Below are positions 26,320 to 35,476 of a DNA stretch of 64,000 bases, piece by piece. The position numbers were made by a program, and so were the translations under genes. Location of the stretch: NCBI RefSeq assembly GCF_933208505.1, contig NZ_CAKOEU010000006.1; one strand, 5' to 3'. The notes under the pieces are model-generated. The model had not been told where the DNA came from, searched no databases, and was given only the letters and a program-made list of their open reading frames with translations. How positions within the stretch are numbered: position 1 is the stretch's first letter; the number at the start of each line of letters is the position of its first letter. This stretch comes from Convivina praedatoris. Its GTDB lineage: Bacteria; Bacillota; Bacilli; Lactobacillales; Lactobacillaceae.

Positions 26320-27345
26320 TTACTCCTCACTCGATCGTGGATCAAATGCATCCCGCAACCCGTCACCTAATAAGATAAAGGCCAATGAAACAATCACCAA
26401 AATTGCTGATGGAATCAAAATTTGGTAGGGATAGAATTGTAGCATATTTTGGGCATCCGAAATTAATGAACCCAATGAAGCAGTTGGTGGCTTAACGCCC
26501 AAACCAATGGCTGACAAAACTGCTTCAAAGATAATGGCACTAGGAACAGTCATCATAATTTGCACAATAATTGTCCCCGTCATATTGGGAATTAAGTGTT
26601 TCAAGGCAATTTTAACGGGACTCTCACCTAAGTTTTGGGCGGCTAAGACAAAGTCTTGTTCCTTCAAGGATAGGGTCATACTCCGAACTAACCGAGCCAT
26701 GTTAACCCAGTTAGTCAAAGCAATCGCAATAATAATGGAAGTAACCCCACTGCCCAAAACCAAGGCTAGCATCGTCACAACAACCAGGTTGGGAATAGAA
26801 GAGATAATTTCAATGATCCGTTGCATAACCATATCAACCCAACCACCGCGCCAGGCCGAAAAGACCCCGTAGGAAACACCGATTAACAAATCAATAAAGG
26901 TGGCTGCAATCGCAACTAATAAGGAAATCCGTAAACCAACAACCACTCGTTTAGCAATCGAACGACCCAAAGTATCAGTTCCAAAAATATAGTGTTGGCT
27001 CACATCATTTTGCTCGTAGGGATTAGTGGTATCACTAGCACCTGGTTGCTTACTTTGACCATTCCAACCCGGAATTGGCAGTCCAACATTAGGGGGTAAA
27101 TTTTTATAACGCGTGACTTCATTGGTATTAAAGGCATTAGCTTGATTTTGACTTACAAAGAAACTGGAAACCATGGCAAAAAGCAACATACCAATCAAAA
27201 GCCACATCGAAACTACGGCAACTTTATTCTTCTTCAAACGACGCCAAGCATCCTGCCAAAAGGACAAGGTCGGCTTATTAATGTTTTCTCCGGCATGGTG
27301 ATTTAGAATACCAACTACGGCAAATGCTTCATTCATTTTTGTCAT
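26320..27345 (-). CDS. oppC: Oligopeptide ABC transporter permease OppC
   Basis: Inner-membrane permease with an N-terminal OppC_N domain (first helix near residues 45-65), a substrate-loop region and five to six helices. The EAA-type coupling motif is AAQNLGESPVKIALKHLIPN near 230. 341 residues is typical. AGGAGG precedes the ATG. It pairs with OppB to form the channel. Confidence 0.94.
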   Translation of the reverse strand: MTKMNEAFAVVGILNHHAGENINKPTLSFWQDAWRRLKKNKVAVVSMWLLIGMLLFAMVSSFFVSQNQANAFNTNEVTRYKNLPPNVGLPIPGWNGQSKQPGASDTTNPYEQNDVSQHYIFGTDTLGRSIAKRVVVGLRISLLVAIAATFIDLLIGVSYGVFSAWRGGWVDMVMQRIIEIISSIPNLVVVTMLALVLGSGVTSIIIAIALTNWVNMARLVRSMTLSLKEQDFVLAAQNLGESPVKIALKHLIPNMTGTIIVQIMMTVPSAIIFEAVLSAIGLGVKPPTASLGSLISDAQNMLQFYPYQILIPSAILVIVSLAFILLGDGLRDAFDPRSSEE

Positions 27346-27354
27346 GTTGGCCTC

Positions 27355-28272
27355 CTATTGCAAACGAACGCGCGGATCAACAACCGCCGTCAAAACATCA
27401 GTAACTAAAATCATAAACATCAACATAGCAGCATAGACAATCGTGGTACCCATAATCACTGGAAAATCCTTTGTCGGAATCGAGCTAACAAACTGCTGCC
27501 CAATACCCGGAATAGAAAAGATATTTTCAACCAAGACCGACCCAGTTAATAAGTTAGCTGCCATGGGCCCAATCAGAGTCAAAACTGGAATCAAAGAGTT
27601 CCGATAAGCATGATGATTAACTAATTCCTTATCGCTTAAACCTTTAGCTCGAGCTAACTCAATATAATCAGAATGTAGCGATTCAATCATTTCCGATCGC
27701 ACAAATCGTGCCGTTACCGCCGCAGGTGCTGCAGCTAGGGCTAAGGTAGGCAAAACTGTTTCTGAAAAAGAATCTCCCCAACCTGAAACAGGGAACAACT
27801 GCCACTCGTATCCAAATAAGTAGAGCAAGGCAATGGCAATAATAAAACTTGGCATTGCAATTCCTAAGGTTGAAAAAACACCTAAGGTTCCATCTAATTT
27901 ACTATTTTGATGGCGGGCTGATACTGATCCGAGCCACAATCCAACAACCAAACCAACAACCAAGGCCTGCAAACCCAATTGAGCCGAGATTGGCAAGCGC
28001 TGCCCAATCAACATACTAACGGACTGGTTTTGATATTGGAAAGACGTACCTAAATCACCATGAAGCGCATTGACCAAGTAAGTTAGATACTGTTGCCACA
28101 AGGGCTTATCCAAACCATACGTTTCATTCATCTGAGCAATTGCTTGGGCGGATAGATGCGGATTATTAAAGGGGGTTCCTGGCATAATTTGCATCAGGAA
28201 GAAGGTTAGTGTGATAACAATCCATAAGGTAAATAGTAAGATTATTAATCGTTTTAAAATATATTTAGTCAT
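27355..28272 (-). CDS. oppB: Oligopeptide ABC transporter permease OppB
   Basis: Six-helix permease of 305 residues. The family signature FFLMQIMPGTPFNNP occurs early, and the EAA loop ELARAKGLSDKELVNHHAYRNSLIP near 205. It lies between oppA and oppC. A strong hairpin between oppA and oppB probably lowers its expression relative to the binding protein. Confidence 0.95.
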   Translation of the reverse strand: MTKYILKRLIILLFTLWIVITLTFFLMQIMPGTPFNNPHLSAQAIAQMNETYGLDKPLWQQYLTYLVNALHGDLGTSFQYQNQSVSMLIGQRLPISAQLGLQALVVGLVVGLWLGSVSARHQNSKLDGTLGVFSTLGIAMPSFIIAIALLYLFGYEWQLFPVSGWGDSFSETVLPTLALAAAPAAVTARFVRSEMIESLHSDYIELARAKGLSDKELVNHHAYRNSLIPVLTLIGPMAANLLTGSVLVENIFSIPGIGQQFVSSIPTKDFPVIMGTTIVYAAMLMFMILVTDVLTAVVDPRVRLQ

Positions 28273-28289
28273 TGATTAAGTCCCTAATT

Positions 28290-28323
28290 GAAATAAGAAT
28301 TGACGGGCGTCAATTCTTATTTC
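28290..28323 (-). terminator. Intercistronic hairpin between oppA and oppB
   Basis: A perfect 15-bp inverted repeat (GAAATAAGAATTGAC and its complement) with a 4-base loop. It lacks a long T run, so it likely acts as a partial terminator or an RNA-stabilising element that keeps OppA in excess. Confidence 0.7.
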
Positions 28324-28334
28324 ACTATTTATAA

Positions 28335-29981
28335 TTACTTGTCAGTCCGATAAGCGTGGGTCAAATCAATTGGCAAACCAGTTGAATTCATAACCACATT
28401 CTTAACATTTGGACGAACTAGATAATAAGCATTCCATGAACCCAAAGGATTAATGTTGGCTTGATCCTTCAAAGCCGCTTCAGCGGTCTTGAAATCGTTA
28501 CTACGGGCTACCGGATCATTAGCATCACTACCATCAGCCTTAGTGATAGCATCAATGTAAGCTTGGTTCTTAAACTGACCATCATTGTTTCCAGCAGTAG
28601 GAGACTTAAAGAGATCATAGAAAGTTGACCCATCAGGATAATCACCCGTCCAGTTATTCAGAACAATATCAAAGTTTTGGCTTTGCTGATCTTGCAAGCG
28701 TTGTTTAAATGGCACAAACTTTTCGGTCACGCTAATGCCCTTTAAGTTCGATTCCCAAGCTTGCTTTAGATAATCAATATAGTTCTTAGTGATTGGGGTA
28801 TCGGCATCACCTAACAAGGTTACATCCATCTTGGTTTCGCCGACTTCCTTCAAGCCTTCAGCAAAGAGCTGGCTAGCCTTATCTTTATCATACTCATATC
28901 CCGGATTAACAAAGGTAGCTAAATCTTGGCCATTGGCAGCTTTCGTCAAATTATTTGATACAAGACCAGTCGCTGTGTCAAAGATTCCACCGGAAGCCTG
29001 CTTAGTGGCTTCTGCCCTGTTAGTAGCCATATTCAAAGCCTGACGAATTTTTTCGTTGGCCAAGAATTTATTTTTACCAGTTTGGTTGTACTCAAGATAA
29101 GTACTGGCAGCTTGTGGTACCTTGGTTACATCCTTGTTATTCTTGTTAGCCTTATAAATTTCTGGTGAATTATAAATACCAGCGCGGTCGATTTCACCCT
29201 TTTTATAAAGTTCAACGGCTGTTTCCGGCTTCTTAACTACCTGCCAGTTAACCGTCTTAGTCTTAACATTTTTGGCATCCCAATAATTATCGTTTTTGAC
29301 CGTCTTGAACTTGTTGTTAGTACCATTCCAGCCTTCTAACTTATAAGGACCAGAATAGATTTGCTTTTCAGCTGTAGTTCCGTACTTAGATCCTTGCTTT
29401 TCCACAAAACTTTGTTTTTGTGGCATAAAGTTAGTGAAAGTTAAGAGAGACTTAAATTGTGGCATAGGATTATCTAGCTTAAAAGTAATCGTATCCCCAT
29501 CAGCACTAACACCCAAATCACTGACTGGCTTTTTACCGGCAGTAATATCATCAGCATTTTGCACACCCGAAGCTAGATAAGCATATTGAGAGGCAGTCTT
29601 AGGATCGACAATCCGTTGCCAAGAGTAAACAAAGTCTTTGGCCGTTAGGCTGGAACCATCCGACCACTTCAGACCACTACGTAGATGCGCTATATAAGTT
29701 TTCCCATCCTCGGAAACATCAACTGATTTAGCCAAATCGGGCACAGGCTTACCATCGGCATCCATGCGCAATAGATTAGCACCCGTATTACCAGCAATAG
29801 TAGAAGAATACTGATCAACTTGTTTTGACAAATCCATCGTTTGAATTTCAGTTACCAAAGCATAGTTCAAAGTATTTTTATCTTTACTCTTATCAGCGCC
29901 CCACCAGCCAGCGGCCCGCGTTCCCCCAGCCACAACTAACACTGCAGCAGCAGCCAAGGTCCATTTCTTCCATGTTTCCAT
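28335..29981 (-). CDS. oppA: Oligopeptide-binding protein OppA (no lipobox cysteine)
   Basis: Cluster C substrate-binding protein of 548 residues. It captures peptides outside the membrane for OppBCDF. SBP_bac_5 features include GLKWSDGSSLTAKDFVYSW and the C-terminal YLVRPNVKNVV region. The N-terminus is a hydrophobic helix (LAAAAVLVVAGG) without any cysteine. Family members are normally lipoproteins. Here the protein must be held by an uncleaved anchor or released by signal peptidase I (RAAGWW resembles an A-x-A site). The ATG follows GAGGGGG. It is first in the operon. Confidence 0.93.
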   Translation of the reverse strand: METWKKWTLAAAAVLVVAGGTRAAGWWGADKSKDKNTLNYALVTEIQTMDLSKQVDQYSSTIAGNTGANLLRMDADGKPVPDLAKSVDVSEDGKTYIAHLRSGLKWSDGSSLTAKDFVYSWQRIVDPKTASQYAYLASGVQNADDITAGKKPVSDLGVSADGDTITFKLDNPMPQFKSLLTFTNFMPQKQSFVEKQGSKYGTTAEKQIYSGPYKLEGWNGTNNKFKTVKNDNYWDAKNVKTKTVNWQVVKKPETAVELYKKGEIDRAGIYNSPEIYKANKNNKDVTKVPQAASTYLEYNQTGKNKFLANEKIRQALNMATNRAEATKQASGGIFDTATGLVSNNLTKAANGQDLATFVNPGYEYDKDKASQLFAEGLKEVGETKMDVTLLGDADTPITKNYIDYLKQAWESNLKGISVTEKFVPFKQRLQDQQSQNFDIVLNNWTGDYPDGSTFYDLFKSPTAGNNDGQFKNQAYIDAITKADGSDANDPVARSNDFKTAEAALKDQANINPLGSWNAYYLVRPNVKNVVMNSTGLPIDLTHAYRTDK

Positions 29982-30056
29982 TGCGAATCCCCCTCGCTTA
30001 TCATTTCATGTTTACAACTTTATCACATCATTTTACCATTTTCAAATTTTTCTATA

Positions 30057-30090
30057 ATAAAAAAGCGATAGATGCTAATCTATCGCTTTT
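30057..30090 (-). terminator. Terminator of the glutamine/glutamate ABC operon
   Basis: Minus-strand stem AAAAGCGATAGAT/ATCTATCGCTTTT with loop TAGC and a T run. Beyond it, 29982-30056 is the oppA promoter region (an extended -10-like TGGTAAAAT can be read). Confidence 0.85.
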
Positions 30091-30092
30091 CT

Positions 30093-30752
30093 TTAGGCTA
30101 ATTTTTTATCAAACCACTTGGCAATTAGAGATAAACCATAATTCAACAAAAAGTACACAACGGTTAGCATGACTAAGACCGGTACGATATAAGTTGAATT
30201 TTGGGCGTAAACAATTTGTCCTCGATAAGTCATTTCAGCCAAGACAATTCCAGATGCCAAACTCGTATCCTTAACCAAAGAAATTAACTGAGAAATAATC
30301 GGTGGAATCATTTTTTTATAAGCCTGAGGCAAAATAATATACCACATCGTTTCCATATTGTTTAAACCGTTGGCTCGAGCGCCTTCAAATTGACCAATAT
30401 CAATTGAAGCTAAACCACCTCGAACAATTTCAGCCAACATGGCCGACTCAAAGGTACTCATGGCAATCACCGTTGCCAAAAAGATTGGTAGGTGAATACC
30501 AATTCGTGGCAAAGCAAAGTAAACAAAGAAGATAATCAACAAAAGTGGTAGATTACGAATAATATTGTTAATTGTACCCACAAAACTCGAAAAGTATGGA
30601 ATCTCTTCAAATTGAATAATACCGATAATAGAACCCACAATTAAGCTAATAATAACTGAAATCACGGAAACACCGACAGTAATTACAAGGCCACCCAGAA
30701 GATAGTTAATGTTGTCGCCAGAAAAAGCGCTTAAAATTCCTAATGTCACCAT
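30093..30752 (-). CDS. Polar amino-acid ABC transporter permease (GlnP type)
   Basis: A 219-residue membrane permease of the His/Glu/Gln type, with five helices and the coupling motif EGARANGLNNMETMWYIILPQAYK near residue 130. It is last in a four-gene operon (ATPase, binding protein, permease, permease). Heterodimeric permease pairs like this serve glutamine, glutamate or other polar amino acids. The exact ligand is not readable. Confidence 0.9.
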   Translation of the reverse strand: MVTLGILSAFSGDNINYLLGGLVITVGVSVISVIISLIVGSIIGIIQFEEIPYFSSFVGTINNIIRNLPLLLIIFFVYFALPRIGIHLPIFLATVIAMSTFESAMLAEIVRGGLASIDIGQFEGARANGLNNMETMWYIILPQAYKKMIPPIISQLISLVKDTSLASGIVLAEMTYRGQIVYAQNSTYIVPVLVMLTVVYFLLNYGLSLIAKWFDKKLA

Positions 30753-30764
30753 TTTCTCTCCTCC

Positions 30765-31406
30765 TTATGCCTTGGCCTTCAAGTGTTGTTCAAGATATTG
30801 CATATAGTAGCTCAGTGGTAAAGTCAAGACTAAATAGAAAATCCCAACGATAATGTAAGCTGTAAAGGTATCAAAAGAGTTGGCTGCCACCATATTCCCT
30901 TGATACATCAAATCCAACCCCCCCACAAAGGCCAAAATTGAGGAGTTCTTGACTAAATTGATGAACTGATTTCCCAATGAGGGCAAAGCCACTCGAAAGG
31001 CTTGGGGCAAAACGATATAGCGCATGGCCTGACCAAATTTTAGCCCATTGGCTCGAGCACCTTCCATTTGACCTGAGTCAACCGATAGAATACCGGCTCG
31101 AACTGTTTCAGCAATAAAAGCCGAAGTATATAGCGTTAAGGCAATTGTCCCAGCCGTAAAACCATTCATTTTAACGACCTTAGCCACCGCTAGATATAAG
31201 AAAAGCGTAATAATCAATAAGGGAATATTACGAAAAATTTGGACATAGATGTTGCCGACAATCTGCATCCAGCGTGTTGGCAAAACTTGCATAATTGCAA
31301 AGAGAGTTCCTAATAGCATTGAACCAACTAAGGCAACCACGCTAGATAACAATGTATAGCCGAAACCTTGTAAAAACGTTGAAAAATAATTTTGTAATAA
31401 TCCCAT
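30765..31406 (-). CDS. Polar amino-acid ABC transporter permease (GlnM type)
   Basis: 213 residues, second permease of the same importer. It has the coupling motif EGARANGLKFGQAMRYIVLPQAFR. GGAGG lies 8 bases before the ATG at 31406. The longer frame to 31457 overlaps the binding-protein gene and is rejected. The gap to the upstream stop is 2 bases, showing coupling. Confidence 0.9.
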   Translation of the reverse strand: MGLLQNYFSTFLQGFGYTLLSSVVALVGSMLLGTLFAIMQVLPTRWMQIVGNIYVQIFRNIPLLIITLFLYLAVAKVVKMNGFTAGTIALTLYTSAFIAETVRAGILSVDSGQMEGARANGLKFGQAMRYIVLPQAFRVALPSLGNQFINLVKNSSILAFVGGLDLMYQGNMVAANSFDTFTAYIIVGIFYLVLTLPLSYYMQYLEQHLKAKA

Positions 31407-31408
31407 GC

Positions 31409-32272
31409 TTAGACCTCCAAATCGCGCCAGTCTAATCCGGGCACCTGACTGAACCACTTCTCAATTAATTGGTTATATATACCATTTTCTTTAATTGTTG
31501 CCAAGGCCCGGTTCGCTTGATCAACCATTGGTTTTTGATCATGGTCAAAAGCAATACCATAAGGGCCATTGGTGAAATTACCACCAACAATTTGATAATC
31601 TGGATTTTCATTAGCAAAACCATACAAAATCGCATTATCAGTTGACATAGCTTGTCCTTGACCGGCTTTCAAAGCCTGCATAGCCGAAGCATAATCTTGT
31701 AAAGCTACTACATTTGCCTTAGGCGCAAACTTTTTAGTTTCCTTAGCAGCGGTGGTTCCAACCACGACAAGAACTGTATATTTAGGATCGTTCATGTCTT
31801 GAATGCTGTGGATTTCTGACCCCTTCTTAACTAAAATAGACTGTCCCGCATTAAAGTATGAGTCAGTGTAATCAACCACTTTAGCTCGTTCAGGTGTGAT
31901 GGTCATCGTCGAAACTGTCCCATCAATGTTAGTATTCTTTAATAGTTGAATTTTAGAAGCAGATGAAACCGGTACATATTCAGCTGACATTGGCACCCCA
32001 GTTTGCTTTGAAATTTGAACTGTAAGCGCCTTAGCGATATCAACATCAAATCCAACCGGCGTAGCTGTTTTAGTATTCATCAAACCGAATAATTTTGTAT
32101 CAGCTTTGACGCCCCAAATAATTTTCCCCTGCTTTTCCACCCGGCTCAATGTATCTTGGTGTTTAGCATTTTTTTCGGCGGTTGCTGTTGCCCATAAAAG
32201 GCCTAAAATCAGTGTCGCCGCCAAAATAATCGTGGCGATAATTCCAAATCGCCTTTTTTTAGCTTTTTCCAT
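31409..32272 (-). CDS. Amino-acid substrate-binding protein (GlnH/SBP_bac_3), non-lipoprotein anchor
   Basis: A 287-residue type II periplasmic-binding fold: GKIIWGVKADTKLFGLMNTKTATPVGFDVDIAKAL is the classical start of SBP_bac_3. It probably binds glutamate or glutamine. The N-terminal basic stretch KAKKRR and helix IIATIILAATLILGLLWATAT contain no cysteine, so it is not a lipoprotein. It is probably tethered by an uncleaved helix. The ATG follows GAGGG. Confidence 0.9.
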   Translation of the reverse strand: MEKAKKRRFGIIATIILAATLILGLLWATATAEKNAKHQDTLSRVEKQGKIIWGVKADTKLFGLMNTKTATPVGFDVDIAKALTVQISKQTGVPMSAEYVPVSSASKIQLLKNTNIDGTVSTMTITPERAKVVDYTDSYFNAGQSILVKKGSEIHSIQDMNDPKYTVLVVVGTTAAKETKKFAPKANVVALQDYASAMQALKAGQGQAMSTDNAILYGFANENPDYQIVGGNFTNGPYGIAFDHDQKPMVDQANRALATIKENGIYNQLIEKWFSQVPGLDWRDLEV

Positions 32273-32324
32273 TATTTATTCCCTCAAGCACATTTGATTA
32301 CTGTTGCAACATTCTCAAAAGGCG

Positions 32325-33062
32325 TTAGTGATTAGCCACTTGACTCAAGAACTTCTGAGCACGTGGTTCACTTGGGTTCTTAAAGAAGGAATCGGTGGAA
32401 CTATCCTCCAAAATTTGACCATCAGCCATAAAGATAACACGATCAGCCACTGCTTTAGCGAAACTCATTTCGTGCGTCACAACCAACATGGTCATCGAAG
32501 AATCAGCCGCAATATCACGCATGACATCCAAAACATCCCCAATCATTTCTGGATCCAAGGCTGAAGTTGGCTCATCAAAAAGTAAAGCCTTAGGCTTCAT
32601 GGCTAATGAACGAGCAATCGCAATTCGTTGTTTTTGTCCACCAGATAATTCACTAGGCATATTGGCTGCCTTATCAGCCAAACCAACTTTTTCCAACAAC
32701 TCCATAGCAATCCTTTTATTCTCAGCCTCATCACGCTTTAATACCAAGCGAGGAGCTAACATAATGTTTTCGATTGCCGACTTATTGTTATAGAGATTAA
32801 AGTGCTGGAAAACCATCCCCACGTTCTTACGAATTTTATTCATATCCGTTTTAGGATCATGTAGATCAAAGCCATCTACTAAGAGCTGACCTTGTTGAAT
32901 CTCTTCCAACCCATTAACCGTTCGAATTAAGGTCGACTTTCCTGATCCAGAGGGGCCAATCAAAACAACCGTTTCACCGGCATCAATTTCCAAGTTGACG
33001 TTCTTTAAAGCGTGAAAATCACCGTAGTACTTCTCCACGTCCTTGAATTCAATCATTGACAT
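32325..33062 (-). CDS. glnQ: Amino-acid ABC transporter ATP-binding protein (GlnQ)
   Basis: A 245-residue ATPase with Walker A GPSGSGKSTLIR, signature LSGGQKQRIAIARSL and Walker B ALLFDEPTSALDPEM, typical of the polar amino-acid family. GAGGAG stands 7 bases before the ATG at 33062. A longer frame lacks a ribosome site. It is first gene of the operon, followed by the binding protein and two permeases. Confidence 0.94.
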   Translation of the reverse strand: MSMIEFKDVEKYYGDFHALKNVNLEIDAGETVVLIGPSGSGKSTLIRTVNGLEEIQQGQLLVDGFDLHDPKTDMNKIRKNVGMVFQHFNLYNNKSAIENIMLAPRLVLKRDEAENKRIAMELLEKVGLADKAANMPSELSGGQKQRIAIARSLAMKPKALLFDEPTSALDPEMIGDVLDVMRDIAADSSMTMLVVTHEMSFAKAVADRVIFMADGQILEDSSTDSFFKNPSEPRAQKFLSQVANH

Positions 33063-33221
33063 ATGTATTCTCCTCAATATTCCGTTAATAACAGCAGAAT
33101 CTTTTCGTACCATTCTACTGAAGCATAACCGACCAAATTAATTATCGGTCATGTTTTATGACATGATACCACTAAAGTGCCCATTAAAATCTAATCTAAC
33201 CTTAATTTTATAATTTAAAAT

Positions 33222-33249
33222 AAAAAAACCACCTATTAGAATGGCGGTT
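33222..33249 (-). terminator. Terminator of the ABC-F gene
   Basis: Minus-strand stem AACCGCC/GGTGGTT (one G-U) followed by T7. Confidence 0.75.
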
Positions 33250-33273
33250 AAAATCAAAGAAATATCACATTAA

Positions 33274-34830
33274 TCAGTCATCTTCTTTTTGATGGCTTAG
33301 TGCCGCCACATCTAAGGTTTGGTCGGCTAGATTAGTCGTAAAACTACTTTCGTGGGAAACAATAATTGCATTCCCAGGAAAGGCAGTAATGGCTCGGTGT
33401 AGGGCCTGTTTAGTAGTTTCATCCAAGTGATTGGTCGGCTCATCCAGAATCAAGAAATTACTAGGCTTCATTTCCATAATCGCTAGCTTAACCTTGGTCT
33501 GCTCTCCTCCAGATAGCTGGAAGAGCGGTTTTTGAGCATTTTCAGCGTTAATACCGGCACCAGCTAAGCGAGTCCGAAGTTCTTTGGGTTGGATGGTTGG
33601 AAAAAGGTCTTGCATAACTTGCAAGGGCGTTTGTTGATCATTATCCCATTCCAAATCTTGGTCAAAATAGTTAACTACAGCAGAAGGTGAAAAATCTGCC
33701 TTTCCATTCAAAGATGGAATCAAACCCAAAATAGATTTAATCAAAGTTGACTTACCAGCACCATTAAAGCCACGGAAGACTAACTTTTCCTCAGTCGTAA
33801 TTGAAAAAGTTACCGGCTCCAAAATTGGTTGTTCGTAACCCACCGATAGATCGGTTACAGTCAAGGCATTGGCCGACTGTGTTTCTATATAAGGGAAGTT
33901 GAATTTAGCAACTGGATTTCCAGACGGCGGATCAACCCGATCCATTCGAGCTAGCATTTTCTCGCGTGACTTAGCCTGTTTAGAAGTTGAAGCTCGAGCT
34001 TTATTCTTAGCAATAAACTTTTCAGCTTTTTCAATTTCAACTTGTTGCTTTTCGTACTGACGCAACTGTTGTTCCGCCCGCTCTTCCTTCTGGTGCATGG
34101 CCTTTTTGAAGGAACCACGATATTTGGTGATTTTACCAAAGGAAACGTCGATAATCGCATTGGTAACCCGATCTAAGAAATCAAAATCATGCGAAATAAT
34201 CATAGCGGCACCGGGAAAATCTTGTAAGAAATCCTGTAACCATTCAATATGGGCCACATCCAGATAGTTGGTTGGCTCATCTAAAATGATGACATCATCA
34301 TTTTCCAACAAGAGTTTAGCTAAGATAACTTTAGCACGCTGTCCACCCGACATTTGCTCCAATTCACGATCCCGGCCAATTGCCTCAAGACCCAAACCAG
34401 TAATGACCCGCTCAATCTCGGTATCCAGTCCGTAAAAGTCAGCCGCATCCAATTCTTCTTGCATGCGCCCAGCTCGTTCCAACAGCTTATCATCCATAGT
34501 TTCAGCGTACTTCTCGTATAACTGAGTCGCCCGCTTTTGCTTATCATATAGATCCTGATAAGCTGTATGCAAAAAGTCAACCAGCGTCATACCCTCTGGA
34601 ATTTCTGCATACTGGTCCAAATAGCCGATCTTAAGGCCTTTCGCCCAATCAATCCGACCAGCTAAAGGTAAGACCTGTTGGGTCAAAATTTTAATCAGGG
34701 TTGATTTACCGGCCCCGTTTTGACCAACAATTCCCATATGCTCACCGACTTGGAGTTCAAAATCAGCGTCTTCGTATAAAGTTTTTTCTGCGTAGGCCAT
34801 TGTGAGCCCACTTACTTCTAATAATGCCAT
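33274..34830 (-). CDS. ABC-F family ATPase (YkpA/YbiT-like)
   Basis: A soluble protein of 518 residues with two ABC domains and no membrane part. Walker A motifs are GQNGAGKSTL near residue 39 and GFNGAGKSTL near 355. Both LSGGQ-type signatures (MSGGQRAKV, LSGGEQTKV) and the ABC-F linker (SFKKAMHQKEERAEQQLRQYEKQ) are present. ABC-F proteins bind the ribosomal E site and modulate translation or give antibiotic protection. Length and N-terminus match the YkpA/YbiT housekeeping branch rather than resistance ABC-Fs. Confidence 0.9.
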   Translation of the reverse strand: MALLEVSGLTMAYAEKTLYEDADFELQVGEHMGIVGQNGAGKSTLIKILTQQVLPLAGRIDWAKGLKIGYLDQYAEIPEGMTLVDFLHTAYQDLYDKQKRATQLYEKYAETMDDKLLERAGRMQEELDAADFYGLDTEIERVITGLGLEAIGRDRELEQMSGGQRAKVILAKLLLENDDVIILDEPTNYLDVAHIEWLQDFLQDFPGAAMIISHDFDFLDRVTNAIIDVSFGKITKYRGSFKKAMHQKEERAEQQLRQYEKQQVEIEKAEKFIAKNKARASTSKQAKSREKMLARMDRVDPPSGNPVAKFNFPYIETQSANALTVTDLSVGYEQPILEPVTFSITTEEKLVFRGFNGAGKSTLIKSILGLIPSLNGKADFSPSAVVNYFDQDLEWDNDQQTPLQVMQDLFPTIQPKELRTRLAGAGINAENAQKPLFQLSGGEQTKVKLAIMEMKPSNFLILDEPTNHLDETTKQALHRAITAFPGNAIIVSHESSFTTNLADQTLDVAALSHQKEDD

Positions 34831-34919
34831 AAGTACTAGTCTATCACAGTTTTTTGAAAGTCACATGACAAGCCGTTACAATAGGGGTAATCTCATATTA
34901 AATATTAAAGGTATAACTC

Positions 34920-35249
34920 ATGAAACCACGCAAATTAAATCATAAAGTCATTCCAACCCAAGACCCTGACCGAGCCTATCGCTTTTGGCGCGATGTATTT
35001 GATATTCCCCAAGCAGGACCCAGTAATCAACGCCACTTACGCTTGGATCAGGAGGACTTAACTTTTGTAGTTGGTCCAACTCAAAAGAATTTTGAATTAT
35101 TAGCTCGTGACCATCAAGCTAGTCTCCGTCAGCATTTAGCCAATAATTTTGTACCAATTTTAAGAACCGAAGAACGCTATGGTAACAAAATCGCCTTTAT
35201 AGTAAATGATTCAGAAGGAAATCAAATTACCATCGAAGTCAATCAATAG
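34920..35249 (+). CDS. Small VOC (glyoxalase/CppA-like) fold protein
   Basis: 109 residues with one vicinal-oxygen-chelate module. It starts KLNHKVIPTQDPDRAYRFWRDVFDI and ends NKIAFIVNDSEGNQITIEV, the two halves of a beta-alpha-beta-beta-beta glyoxalase fold. It resembles the CppA N-terminal type. Activity is unknown. A GGTATAACTC leader precedes the ATG. Confidence 0.7.
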   Translation: MKPRKLNHKVIPTQDPDRAYRFWRDVFDIPQAGPSNQRHLRLDQEDLTFVVGPTQKNFELLARDHQASLRQHLANNFVPILRTEERYGNKIAFIVNDSEGNQITIEVNQ

Positions 35250-35269
35250 CAAATTTTAATAAAAAGTTA

Positions 35270-35298
35270 TTGCATGTAGGCTATTTGCATGATATAAT
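35270..35298 (+). promoter_or_regulatory. tRNA-Lys promoter
   Basis: -35 TTGCAT (35270-35275), a 17-base spacer and -10 TATAAT (35293-35298), 19 bp before the tRNA. Confidence 0.85.
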
Positions 35299-35317
35299 AT
35301 TTTCTGTTGTAAAAGCT

Positions 35318-35390
35318 GGTCAGCTAGCTCAGTTGGTAGAGCAACGGACTCTTAATCCGTGGGTCCAGGGTTCGAGCCCCTGGCTGACCA
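35318..35390 (+). tRNA. tRNA-Lys (anticodon CTT)
   Basis: A 73-nt cloverleaf. Acceptor GGTCAGC/GCTGACC, D arm with AGCTCAGTTGGTAGAGC, anticodon loop CTCTTAA with CTT, T arm GGTTCGAGCCC, discriminator A. CCA is not encoded. Confidence 0.97.
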
Positions 35391-35395
35391 CTAAT

Positions 35396-35426
35396 AAAAA
35401 GGACATCCTAGGATGTCCTTTTTTGC
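35396..35426 (+). terminator. Terminator after tRNA-Lys
   Basis: AAAAAGGACATCC TA GGATGTCCTTTTTT, near-perfect hairpin with T6. It can act both ways. Confidence 0.9.
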
Positions 35427-35476
35427 TGTCTTGTTTTTGAACACCAACTCCCTTAAATTCAGGGAACTTTTTATTT

